Counted from the stretch's first letter, positions 1 through 5,789 are shown. The stretch is 6,092 nucleotides of DNA from Selenomonadaceae bacterium (GCA_016286075.1 JAEERZ010000139.1:1-6092), one strand, 5' to 3'. Numbers and translations: made by a program. The notes: generated by a model from the sequence alone, not told the origin.

Positions 1-214
1 AGTGCTCGGCGTCGATCTTGTCGGTAAAATAGACCTTCGCCTTTTCGGCGGACTCCGGCCCGGACGCGGCCGCTTTCGCCGCCGCCGTCGTCTTGCCGTC
101 GGCGGCCTTTGCCCCGCCGCAGCCCGCCGCAAGGCCGGAAAGCCCCGCAAAGCTCATTCCAAGCGCCGCCATGCCCGCTTTCTTCATAAAATCGCGTCGG
201 GAAATACCATTCAT
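1..214 (-). CDS. Tat-exported (probable lipo)protein, DUF362-like N-terminus, partial
   Basis: Only the first 71 codons are inside the window; the gene continues beyond base 1. The start ATG at 214 follows GAAAGGAG with about 7-8 bases spacing. The protein opens with a textbook twin-arginine signal, S5-R6-R7-D8-F9-M10-K11-K12, then a hydrophobic stretch (about residues 13-31) ending in LAAGC with Cys32. This could be a lipobox, although the -3 residue is Ala rather than Leu, so lipid attachment is likely but not certain. A low-complexity Ala/Lys/Gly linker (about 35-56) follows, then KVYFTDKIDAEH, which resembles the first strand of DUF362 proteins as I remember them; that family often accompanies iron-sulphur or redox functions in anaerobes. 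Export by Tat implies a folded, possibly cofactor-bearing domain outside the membrane. It is transcribed leftward from a MerR-type promoter at 263-293. The Tat signal is seen directly; the DUF362 assignment is inference from about 15 residues. Confidence 0.75.
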   Translation of the reverse strand, partial: MNGISRRDFMKKAGMAALGMSFAGLSGLAAGCGGAKAADGKTTAAAKAAASGPESAEKAKVYFTDKIDAEH

Positions 215-230
215 CCAAAGGACTCCTTTC

Positions 231-259
231 TTGTCATCGGCGAAAACCTCTGTTATACT
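231..259 (+). promoter_or_regulatory. Rightward promoter of the truncated MerR gene
   Basis: TTGTCA (231-236), a 17-base spacer, and TATACT (254-259), which also has the extended -10 dinucleotide TG at 251-252. The predicted transcript start (about 266) lies just upstream of the dyad at 274-288, so a MerR dimer bound there would sit on the early transcribed region and could autorepress while activating leftward transcription. This promoter looks intact even though the gene it drives is broken. Confidence 0.55.
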
Positions 260-425
260 AATATTCTATCAAACGGTAGCGCCTACCGGTCAAGTGTTTT
301 TTGAATTTTTTTTGGGAGGGTTCAGGATGTACACGATGCGGGAGTTCTGCAAGGAAACCGGCATGACCTACGAAGGGCTGAAATTCTACTGCAATCAGGG
401 TTTCGTGCCGAACGTGAAGCGTGAC
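251..425 (+). repeat. Direct repeat, left copy (MerR promoter/operator and first 33 codons)
   Basis: From the extended -10 (TGTTATACT) through operator, T-rich leader, ribosome site and MerR codon 33, this segment aligns with 5790-5963 in the same orientation. By eye the coding part is 90/99 identical and the leader about 80%, with a one-base length difference in the T/G run before the ribosome site. Several coding changes are at third positions, which suggests paralogues under selection for some time rather than a fresh duplication. Confidence 0.75.
263..293 (-). promoter_or_regulatory. MerR-type promoter with 19-bp spacer and dyad operator, for the Tat lipoprotein gene
   Basis: Read on the minus strand, a -35 TTGACC (293-288) and a -10 TAGAAT (268-263) are separated by 19 bases (269-287). 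That over-long spacer is the hallmark of promoters activated by MerR-family proteins, which twist the DNA to realign the two boxes. Inside it lies a perfect dyad, CGGTAG-CGC-CTACCG (274-288), where the dimer would bind. The promoter points at the Tat lipoprotein start at 214. The same box arrangement recurs at 5802-5832. Confidence 0.65.
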
Positions 426-473
426 GGAATAGACCCGACAGAGGCGAACGGGACTTATTCGGCGGTTCTTTAA
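327..473 (+). pseudogene. Truncated MerR-family regulator, HTH domain only
   Basis: ATG at 327 is preceded by GGGAGGG (314-320). The 48-codon frame begins MYTMREFCKETGMTYEGLKFYCNQG, the winged-helix DNA-binding domain of MerR regulators, and its first 33 codons match the intact gene at 5865 with two amino-acid changes (F7/V, F26/L) and 9 base changes in 99. After Asp33 (base 425) similarity stops abruptly: the intact gene continues KNNRRVFDEHAMRW, whereas this one reads GIDPTEANGTYSAVL and stops. No frame of 426-473 restores the MerR sequence, so this is a loss or replacement of the rest of the gene, not a simple frameshift. The dimerisation helix and effector domain are missing. Its stop overlaps the convergent SDR stop by four bases (470-473). 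It is most likely a relic; expression of a short HTH peptide cannot be excluded because promoter and ribosome site survive. Confidence 0.75.
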
Positions 474-1312
474 TGAGTTTTCTTCAAATACTGTAAATCC
501 CCGTACCAATAGGAGGCCGTCGTGCCGCCGTCCATCAGGAAGTCGCTGCCGGAGATGAAGCGGCCCCGTTTCGACATCAGGAACTCGGCCAGCTCGCCCA
601 CCTCGTCCGGTGTTCCGGCGCGGCCCGCAGGAGACTTCGCCAGCATGGTACGGTAGCCCTCGCCCCGCGGACCTTTCAGCTCGTGATTCGCCAGCGGCGT
701 GATGATGATGCCGGGGCTGATGGAATTGACCGTCGCGCCGCGTTTGCCCCAGCGCGTCGCCTCGTACATCACGCGGAGCACGTTGCACCGCTTGGAATAT
801 TGGTAGGCTTTCAGCGTGTCGGTGATGGATTTCAGCATAGGCAGCCCCAAAAGCTCCTCAGTCGGCGTCGTCGCGAGCGCCGTGTTTTCCTCCTCGGAAA
901 GCGCGCCGAGACGGTGGCCGGATTGGGACGAAATCACGACGCCGGAGCCGCCCTTGGCGATGATTTTTCCGAATTCCTCCAGAAGCACCGCGGTGCCGTA
1001 AAGGTCCACTTTCAGGATCGCTTCCACCGGCGCCTGCGAGGGGGAGACGCCCGCTGCGTTGACGACGTTCTGTATCGGACCGAAGTCTTGCGCGTGCTCG
1101 ATGAGCGCGAGAATAGAATCCCGCGAGGAAATATCCACGGCGACGGTGCTCGTCTCAAATCCCGCGTCCTCCAAAATCTGCGCCGCCGCGTCGGCACTTT
1201 CTTTTTTCAGGTCGCCGAGCACCACATGACGTCCGGCGCCGACCCGCCGCGCGATTGCCTGTCCGATGGCCCCCGCGCCGACCAGCACCACGACTTCTTT
1301 TTTCTTTTCCAT
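470..1312 (-). CDS. Short-chain dehydrogenase/reductase (SDR) family oxidoreductase
   Basis: A 280-residue NAD(P)-dependent oxidoreductase of the classical SDR fold, expected in the cytoplasm. Visible motifs: the nucleotide loop GAGAIGQ (12-18, replacing the usual TGxxxGIG); Asp34 at the end of the second strand, which usually favours NAD(H); Asp60 before the adenine pocket; NAAG (85-88); the Ser region VISSQSG (126-132); the YxxxK catalytic pair Y170-QYS-K174; and SPG (199-201) after it. A roughly 35-residue insertion (about 133-168) between the Ser strand and the catalytic Tyr is longer than in fatty-acid reductases and may form a substrate lid. The start at 1312 has AAGGAG eight bases upstream. 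It is the last gene of a three-gene operon, 36 bases after the acetyltransferase. The substrate is unknown; with an aldo/keto reductase in the same operon, a carbonyl or alcohol substrate is a reasonable inference. Confidence 0.9.
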   Translation of the reverse strand: MEKKKEVVVLVGAGAIGQAIARRVGAGRHVVLGDLKKESADAAAQILEDAGFETSTVAVDISSRDSILALIEHAQDFGPIQNVVNAAGVSPSQAPVEAILKVDLYGTAVLLEEFGKIIAKGGSGVVISSQSGHRLGALSEEENTALATTPTEELLGLPMLKSITDTLKAYQYSKRCNVLRVMYEATRWGKRGATVNSISPGIIITPLANHELKGPRGEGYRTMLAKSPAGRAGTPDEVGELAEFLMSKRGRFISGSDFLMDGGTTASYWYGDLQYLKKTH

Positions 1313-1348
1313 AATCGCATCTCCTTAAATTTCATGGCGAACTGACTG

Positions 1349-1960
1349 TTACAGCTTCGCCGCCGCTTCCCATAGCTTCTTTTGTTTTTGCCCCGGCTTC
1401 GGGGGCGGCAAATTTTTCAGCACCCGCGCCGGATTGCCGCCCACCACCGTATTCGGCGGAACGTCCTTTGTCACCACCGCGCCGCCCGCGATGACGGAAT
1501 TCTCGCCGACGGTCACGCCCGGCAGGATCAGCGCCCGCGCTCCGATCCAAACGTTCCTGCAAAGATGGACGCCTTTGCATTTCAGAACGACGTGATCGTC
1601 AAAATCGTGATTCGTCGTGACAATCGTGACCTGCGGGCCAATCTCGCAGCCCTCGTCGATGGTGACGCCGCCCGCTGCCATCAGCGTCAGGCTGTGATTG
1701 ATGAACACGTTTTCCGCGAATGTGACCTGTTTCGGGAAGTCGATCTGGATCGGCGTCATAATGTTGACCGTTTTCGGGATGCGGCCTTCAAACATCTCCT
1801 CATAAAGCGGTCGCAGGTTTTCCATTGTCGGGAACGCGTGATTGAGCTTGTGGCTCATCTGCGTGCCGAAATTCAGATGTTCGATGGCCGCGAGATAATA
1901 TGGCTGCGTCATATCGACGGGATCGCCGTCTTTCAGCATTTGGAATACGTCTTTTTCCAT
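1349..1960 (-). CDS. Hexapeptide-repeat O-acetyltransferase (maltose/galactoside acetyltransferase-like)
   Basis: A 203-residue protein of the LacA/Maa group, which transfer acetyl from acetyl-CoA to sugar or other hydroxyl groups and act as trimers. The N-terminal helical part (about 1-60) matches the family's Maa-type cap. From about residue 65 the left-handed beta-helix hexapeptide pattern follows (FAENVFINHS, GVTIDEGCEIGPQVTIVT, HLCRNVWIGARALILPGVTVGENSVIAGGAVVTKD; quoted in pieces). His118 in TTNHDF occupies the position of the catalytic His of LacA. The tail (about 184-203) is Pro/Lys-rich. The start at 1960 is chosen because AAGGAG lies eight bases upstream and homology begins there; a longer frame reaching 2008 would overlap the upstream gene and has no ribosome site. 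It is the middle gene of the operon, 16 bases after the aldo/keto reductase stop. Its acceptor is unknown; family members often have loose specificity. Confidence 0.9.
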   Translation of the reverse strand: MEKDVFQMLKDGDPVDMTQPYYLAAIEHLNFGTQMSHKLNHAFPTMENLRPLYEEMFEGRIPKTVNIMTPIQIDFPKQVTFAENVFINHSLTLMAAGGVTIDEGCEIGPQVTIVTTNHDFDDHVVLKCKGVHLCRNVWIGARALILPGVTVGENSVIAGGAVVTKDVPPNTVVGGNPARVLKNLPPPKPGQKQKKLWEAAAKL

Positions 1961-1976
1961 GTCGTTCACTCCTTCT

Positions 1977-2969
1977 TTAAAACGCCCCGGTCTTGATGTG
2001 CGGCACATACGGAGCTTCCAGCGCCGCGATTTCGTCCTCGTCGAGCTTCATGTCGAGGGCGGCGACGGCTTCCTCGATGTGCTTCACGCTGGTGGCGCCG
2101 ACGATGGGCGCGGTGATGTACGGTTTCGACAGCATCCAGGCCAGCGACTCCTGCGCCATCGTGCGGCCGTGCGCTTTCGCCACCTTTTCAAGATTGTCCA
2201 CGACCACCTTGTCCACATCGTTCGTCGCGTCCCAGACCATCGGCGAGACGTCGTCCACCTTGTTCCGCTCCGTGACCGTGCCCCACGGGTGCGCGCAGCG
2301 TCCGCCCGCCAGCGGGCTCCACGGCACAACGGCCATCTTTCGGTCGGCGCAGAGAGGCAGGATTTCCCGCTCTTCCTCACGGTAAATCAGATTGTACTGC
2401 GGCTGGAGGGAAACGAACTTCGTCCAGCCGTGTTTTTCGGCGATGTTCTGCATCCGCTCCAACTGCCACGCGAAAATCGTGGACGCGCCGATGTACCGCG
2501 CCTTGCCGCTTTTCACCACGTCGTGCAGCGCCTCCATCGTTTCCTCCATGGGCGTGTTCGCGTCGAGGCGGTGAATCTGGTAGAGGTCCACATAGTCAAG
2601 GCCGAGCCGCTGCAGGCTGTGGTCGATTTCCGCCATCACGTTCTTGCGTGATGTGCCGCCGCCGTTCGGACGACCGGGGCGCATCTCGAAATTGACCTTC
2701 GTCGCCACCACGATCTCGTCCCGATTCAGCCCGAAGTCCTTGATATACCGTCCCGTGATTTCTTCGCTGGTACCCATCTGGTACACGTTCGCCGTGTCGA
2801 AATAATTGACGCCGAGGTCAACAGCTTTCCTGAACATCTCTTTGCCGTCCTCGTAGTCCTTCGCCCACGGGAACACACCGTTCTCTTTGCCGGGCTTCCC
2901 GAAGCTCATCATGCCGAGACAAATCCTCGAAACGTCCATCCCCGTGCTGCCGAATTTCACATACTGCAT
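1977..2969 (-). CDS. Aldo/keto reductase (YajO/YakC-like group)
   Basis: A 330-residue cytoplasmic (beta/alpha)8 NADPH-dependent reductase of carbonyl compounds. The catalytic tetrad is visible: Asp58 and Tyr63 (NYFDTANVY), Lys91 (VATKV) and His133 (YQIHR). The cofactor side shows SLQPQYNLIYREEE and VPWSPLAGG, and the C-terminal part has the IVGATSVKHIEEAVAALD segment typical of family members that recognise the NADP phosphate. Length is normal. The insert about residues 24-40 (FGKPGKENGVFPWAKDY) is typical of the YajO-like subgroup. The start at 2969 has AAGGGAG nine bases upstream. First gene of the leftward operon, divergent from the LysR gene at 3103, so LysR1 is its likely regulator. The true substrate cannot be read from sequence; detoxification of reactive aldehydes or ketones is the usual role of such regulated reductases. 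Confidence 0.93.
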   Translation of the reverse strand: MQYVKFGSTGMDVSRICLGMMSFGKPGKENGVFPWAKDYEDGKEMFRKAVDLGVNYFDTANVYQMGTSEEITGRYIKDFGLNRDEIVVATKVNFEMRPGRPNGGGTSRKNVMAEIDHSLQRLGLDYVDLYQIHRLDANTPMEETMEALHDVVKSGKARYIGASTIFAWQLERMQNIAEKHGWTKFVSLQPQYNLIYREEEREILPLCADRKMAVVPWSPLAGGRCAHPWGTVTERNKVDDVSPMVWDATNDVDKVVVDNLEKVAKAHGRTMAQESLAWMLSKPYITAPIVGATSVKHIEEAVAALDMKLDEDEIAALEAPYVPHIKTGAF

Positions 2970-3010
2970 AAATCGTCGCTCCCTTCGCTTCTATCAAGTT
3001 TATTTTCATC

Positions 3011-3038
3011 TTGCAAATTGATTATAACCGTCTATAAT
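3011..3038 (+). promoter_or_regulatory. Promoter of the LysR1 gene
   Basis: TTGCAA (3011-3016), 16-base spacer, TATAAT (3033-3038). It faces and overlaps the leftward operon promoter: the two -10 boxes form the arms of ATTATA-N6-TATAAT (3021-3038), so both cannot easily be occupied by polymerase at once. Confidence 0.5.
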
Positions 3039-3050
3039 TGAAATATCCAA
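3021..3050 (-). promoter_or_regulatory. Promoter of the AKR-acetyltransferase-SDR operon
   Basis: On the minus strand, -35 TTGGAT (3050-3045), 18-base spacer, -10 TATAAT (3026-3021). The predicted start near 3014 leaves a leader of about 45 bases before the AKR ATG. Its -35 overlaps a LysR-type box and abuts a second dyad, so activation by LysR1 is plausible. Confidence 0.5.
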
Positions 3051-3065
3051 TATAAAGGCTTTATA
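3037..3065. promoter_or_regulatory. Two adjacent LysR-type operator candidates
   Basis: ATTG-N7-CAAT (3037-3051) has the classic T-N11-A LysR box form. It shares one base with a perfect dyad, TATAAAG-G-CTTTATA (3051-3065), which also satisfies T-N11-A. Both lie just downstream of the LysR1 -10 and at or just upstream of the leftward operon's -35, the placement expected for autorepression with divergent activation. Assigned by pattern only. Confidence 0.45.
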
Positions 3066-3102
3066 ACCAATAGAATTTTTCTATCAGGAAAGGATTGCGC
3101 GA

Positions 3103-3990
3103 ATGAACACAAAACAGATGGATTGCGTGCTGGAGCTGGCGCAGACAAAGAATTTCAACCGGGCGGCGGAAAACCTTTTCATTTCCCAGCCGACGCTGAC
3201 TTATCAGATCAAAGCCGTCGAGGACGAGATCGGTTTCACACTGTTCGACCGCTCGGGACGCGGGGCTTCGCTGACTCCGGCAGGAGAGCAGTTTTGCACG
3301 ACGCTGCGCAATGTCCGGAACGAACTGAAACGGGCGACGGAGCAGGGGCAGAATTTCAGCGCGCGCTATCGCACGGACATCACCGTCGGACTTCCGATGC
3401 GCTCGGCCATCTATTATCTGCCGCAGGCCATCGAGATATTTGAAAAGGAAAACGAGGCGGTCTCGGTGACGCCGCATTTCCTGCCGCTTGCCGAAGCCGC
3501 CTCGTTTTTGAAAGGCGAGGAAGATATCCTGTTCGCGATGGAGCACGACGTGAAGCATATCCCCGACGTCGTCCTGCACCCGCTTTTCGAGAGCCGCATC
3601 TATCTGATTACGGAAACGGCAGACCCGCTGGCGCAAAAAGATCTCGTCCGCACCGAAGATTTGGCGGGACGGACGCTGATGGTGGGCGGCGGCTCCCCGC
3701 CGCAGCTTCGCCGCGTCCAGCAGCGCGTTATTGAGGCGACGGGCGTCTCTTATTTCAACAGCGCGAACCATGACACGACGCTGACGAACGTCGCCGCCAG
3801 GAAGGGCGTCTGCCTCGCACCCGGCTTCCTGAACGACCAAAGCGGCGAATTTGCGTGGACGCCCTTCGACTGCGAGGAAACGGTACCCTGCGTGCTCTGC
3901 ACCCACAAGCAGGAGCGCCGGAAGGAAGCGCTTGCTTTCGTCAAGCTGCTGCAGGGCATCTACAAAAGCCGCCCCGAGTTCCCCGTATAG
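3103..3990 (+). CDS. LysR-family transcriptional regulator (LysR1)
   Basis: A 295-residue LysR regulator of normal length. The N-terminal winged helix-turn-helix is clear: NFNRAAENLFISQPTLTYQI (17-36), then LFDR (47-50) and LTPAG (57-61). A linker helix (about 62-88) leads to a two-lobed periplasmic-binding-protein-like effector domain (about 90-290), where strand segments such as ITVGLPM and DILFAMEH are visible. LysR proteins act as tetramers, binding T-N11-A boxes and responding to a small-molecule inducer, which is unknown here. AAAGGA (3089-3094) lies eight bases before the ATG. Divergent transcription from the reductase operon across 133 bases makes that operon its most likely target. 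It is convergent with the flavodoxin-family gene, with a hairpin/T-run between them. Confidence 0.93.
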   Translation: MNTKQMDCVLELAQTKNFNRAAENLFISQPTLTYQIKAVEDEIGFTLFDRSGRGASLTPAGEQFCTTLRNVRNELKRATEQGQNFSARYRTDITVGLPMRSAIYYLPQAIEIFEKENEAVSVTPHFLPLAEAASFLKGEEDILFAMEHDVKHIPDVVLHPLFESRIYLITETADPLAQKDLVRTEDLAGRTLMVGGGSPPQLRRVQQRVIEATGVSYFNSANHDTTLTNVAARKGVCLAPGFLNDQSGEFAWTPFDCEETVPCVLCTHKQERRKEALAFVKLLQGIYKSRPEFPV

Positions 3991-4026
3991 ACAGCCCGCA
4001 CACCTCGTATCGAAGCGTGCTTGTTC

Positions 4027-4054
4027 GCCGACAATCGGCTCGGTTTTGTAAACC
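4027..4054 (+). terminator. Possible terminator hairpins between convergent genes
   Basis: GCCGA-CAA-TCGGC (4027-4039) is a perfect 5-bp stem with a 3-base loop, followed by TCGGTTTTG, a short T-run. Directly after it GGTTT-TGT-AAACC (4042-4054) forms a second small hairpin. Both lie in the 77-base gap between the LysR1 stop (3990) and the flavodoxin-gene stop (4068). The stems are short, so termination strength is uncertain; the T-run orientation fits the LysR1 transcript best. Confidence 0.4.
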
Positions 4055-4067
4055 TCGAACCGGAATA

Positions 4068-4724
4068 TTACATCTTTTCGACAAGCCTTTTTCCCATCTC
4101 GACGGCCTTGCGGCAATCCTCCGGGAAATGCCTGGCGCGCCATGCAGCTTTTTCCGCCTCCGAGAACACCTCGCAGACATATTTTTCATAGTCGTCAAAC
4201 TGATAGGTATTGAAGGAATGCAGTACCAGCGGCTTCCGGAAATAATTTTCAAGGAACGCCTCAAAAAGCCCCATGTACTGTTGATAGCCGTCCCGGATCA
4301 TTTCGTCCTCTTTCACGTTCATCGTGTAAACGCAGGCCGTCGGAATCTTTCGCTCTACTAAGTTCGGATAGCCGTGCTTGTACTGCATATACGGGAAGAA
4401 GAACCGCTCATAGAAGGAGTGGAGCTGCCCCGTGATCGTGCGGTAATAAATCGGCGAGCCGAAGACGACGGCGTCGGCTTCCCGCAGCTTTTCGAGCACG
4501 TCGTGAAGGCCGTCGCGCACGGCGCACCTGCCGTAGCTCGGGCCGTCCTTCCGCTTGCAGGCAAAGCAGCTCACGCAGCCCGTGTATTTCAGCCCATAGA
4601 GATCGATCCGTTCCGTCACGGCCTCGGGCGCGGCTTCTTTGACGCCCTCCAGCACTTTGTCCAGGAGTGTCGCCGTATTCTTGTTGCGGCGCGGACTTCC
4701 GTTGATGGCGTAGACTTTTTTCAT
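4068..4724 (-). CDS. Flavodoxin-family NAD(P)H-dependent FMN reductase with Cys cluster
   Basis: A 218-residue flavodoxin-fold protein, probably cytoplasmic. The FMN phosphate loop is GSPRRNKNT (9-17) after the first strand VYAIN, and the second FMN-contacting segment is FGSPIYYRTITGQ (88-100). Between them lies C50-x2-C53-x2-C56-x10-C67. This resembles the compact cysteine motif of iron-sulphur flavoproteins (Isf), but with a longer last spacing, so [4Fe-4S] binding is possible rather than shown. HSFNTYQFDDYEKY (quoted in part) near the C-terminal third is common in this subgroup. The start at 4724 is preferred because AAGGGAG lies eight bases upstream; an in-frame extension to 4814 runs through the promoter region and lacks a ribosome site. 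It is divergent from LysR2 (4835) and presumably controlled by it. The electron acceptor is unknown; quinones, flavins or nitro compounds are typical of the family. Confidence 0.88.
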   Translation of the reverse strand: MKKVYAINGSPRRNKNTATLLDKVLEGVKEAAPEAVTERIDLYGLKYTGCVSCFACKRKDGPSYGRCAVRDGLHDVLEKLREADAVVFGSPIYYRTITGQLHSFYERFFFPYMQYKHGYPNLVERKIPTACVYTMNVKEDEMIRDGYQQYMGLFEAFLENYFRKPLVLHSFNTYQFDDYEKYVCEVFSEAEKAAWRARHFPEDCRKAVEMGKRLVEKM

Positions 4725-4755
4725 GATGAACGCTCCCTTCATGTTCATAGATGAA

Positions 4756-4784
4756 TTGCTTCTGCGTTCATTGTATGATAAACT
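4756..4784 (+). promoter_or_regulatory. Candidate LysR2 promoter
   Basis: TTGCTT (4756-4761), 17-base spacer, TAAACT (4779-4784). The predicted start near 4791 falls at the left edge of the dyad at 4789-4807, as expected for autorepression. For the divergent flavodoxin gene a -10 TACAAT (4775-4770, minus strand) can be proposed, but it lacks a convincing -35, consistent with dependence on an activator. Confidence 0.4.
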
Positions 4785-4788
4785 CAAC

Positions 4789-4807
4789 ATAATGGAAAAT
4801 ACATTAT
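4789..4807. promoter_or_regulatory. Dyad operator candidate for LysR2
   Basis: ATAATG-GAAAATA-CATTAT is a perfect inverted repeat with 6-base arms and a 7-base centre, the same G-N7-C geometry as the ATTG-N7-CAAT box near LysR1. It sits over the likely LysR2 transcript start and about 35 bases upstream of a possible flavodoxin-gene start (near 4763). Confidence 0.5.
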
Positions 4808-4834
4808 TATTCATGAGAGGATAACCGAAAAGTT

Positions 4835-5698
4835 ATGTTATCGCATAATCTGCGTATATTCCTGGACGTCGCCGATCGACAGAGCATCACCGAGACGGCA
4901 AACGCCCGCTACATTTCCCAGCCCGCCGTCAGCAAGGCCATACAGTCGCTGGAAAAGGAACTGAACTTAAAGCTCTTTTATCGTGACAAGAAAAACGGCA
5001 TGATTCCCACCGACGCGGGGCAAAAGATCCTTTTGCTTGCGAGGCAGATGGAGGATTTGGAGAACCGGATCCGCCAGACGGCGTTTCGCGAGAACCATTT
5101 TATCGGCGGCAGGCTTCGCGTCGCCTCCGTTCCCGTCACCACTGCCGTCCTGCTGTCCAAAGCGCTCCGGCAATACCGCGAAAAGTATCCCTCCGTATCC
5201 GTAGAGATCAGGGAAGGGACGCCCGCAGCCGTCAAGAAGATGGTGGAAGAACACGCCGTGGATTTCGCCGTCACCTATGCGCCCTTCGGCAATCTGGCGA
5301 CCGAGGTGCTCATCGAGGACGAAATGGTGGGACTCCTTCCGACGGATTCCCCGGAAGAAACCGTCGACCTGAAAAAAGACGCGGGGCGACTGGTTCTCTG
5401 CCGCGCCGGACTGGAAACGGCGATGGAAAAGCTGCCATCCCGATACAAGGAGGATTTCGCCCGCAGCCTGTTGGTGCAGGACGCTCAAACCGTTGTCCGC
5501 ATGGTGGAGGAAGGAAACGGCGTCGGCCTCATCTCCCGATTCACCCTTTCACCGATTCCTCATCGTTTACGAATCTGCCCGGTCATTCCGGCCATCGAAA
5601 CACAGATTGGGTTGATCGCCTGCGAGCTGGATGATCTGACGCCGGTCGCCGGAGAATTTGCACGGATGATACGGGAAATATCCAAAAATCTTCTTTGA
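4835..5698 (+). CDS. LysR-family transcriptional regulator (LysR2)
   Basis: A 287-residue LysR regulator. The DNA-binding domain covers residues 1-65 with ITETANARYISQPAVSKAI (18-36) as helix-turn-helix, LFYR (47-50) and PTDAG (58-62), a slight variant of the usual LTPAG. The effector domain (about 93-285) starts at RLRVASVPV and contains DFAVTYAP and the EEGNGVGLISRF segment typical of the family. It is clearly different from LysR1, so the two are not a recent duplication. The ATG at 4835 is the only start in this frame, since a stop precedes it at 4814-4816. The nearest good ribosome sequence, GAGAGG (4815-4820), is 14 bases upstream, farther than usual, so translation may be weak. Divergent from the flavodoxin-family gene, its likely target. 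The inducer is unknown. Confidence 0.92.
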   Translation: MLSHNLRIFLDVADRQSITETANARYISQPAVSKAIQSLEKELNLKLFYRDKKNGMIPTDAGQKILLLARQMEDLENRIRQTAFRENHFIGGRLRVASVPVTTAVLLSKALRQYREKYPSVSVEIREGTPAAVKKMVEEHAVDFAVTYAPFGNLATEVLIEDEMVGLLPTDSPEETVDLKKDAGRLVLCRAGLETAMEKLPSRYKEDFARSLLVQDAQTVVRMVEEGNGVGLISRFTLSPIPHRLRICPVIPAIETQIGLIACELDDLTPVAGEFARMIREISKNLL

Positions 5699-5704
5699 GC
5701 AGTA

Positions 5705-5742
5705 TTTTAAGCATTTGTTTTAAGCTACAAAATCTTAAACCA
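5705..5742. other. AT-rich spacer with short repeats after LysR2
   Basis: TTTTAAGC occurs twice (5705-5712, 5718-5725), and TTTAAG-N9-CTTAAA forms a weak hairpin beginning in the second copy. No G+C-rich stem or T-run follows, so I do not call a terminator. The rest of 5699-5789 shows no gene or other clear signal. Confidence 0.3.
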
Positions 5743-5789
5743 AAAACGTTCTTCGCTCCTGAAATTCATAATAAGAATCGGCAAGACTG

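Noticed and set aside
2..326. Plus-strand frames through the Tat lipoprotein start and MerR control region (including a long N-terminal extension of the broken MerR from 93)
   Set aside because: They run through the antisense of the signal peptide and through promoter and operator. MerR homology starts exactly at the ATG at 327 behind a good ribosome site.
683..1345. A 220-codon plus-strand frame antisense to the SDR gene
   Set aside because: His/Arg/Asp-rich translation typical of the reverse of a GC-rich gene; the SDR frame carries all catalytic motifs.
1961..2008. N-terminal extension of the acetyltransferase to 2008
   Set aside because: It overlaps the aldo/keto reductase 3' end without a ribosome site; AAGGAG supports 1960.
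1382..2651. Long plus-strand frames opposite the acetyltransferase and aldo/keto reductase
   Set aside because: Shadow frames: no family resemblance, biased composition, and full overlap with well-supported genes.
3061..4143. A 360-codon open frame on the minus strand, antisense to LysR1
   Set aside because: It mirrors the LysR1 gene, is rich in Arg/Ala/Gly with no recognisable domain, and has no credible ribosome site. LysR1 on the plus strand has full family motifs.
4725..4814. N-terminal extension of the flavodoxin-family gene up to 4814
   Set aside because: It would cross the operator and promoter region and lacks a ribosome site; the start at 4724 begins the conserved first strand and has AAGGGAG at proper distance.
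5705..5742. Terminator for LysR2
   Set aside because: The only hairpin is AT-rich with a 9-base loop and no following T-run.
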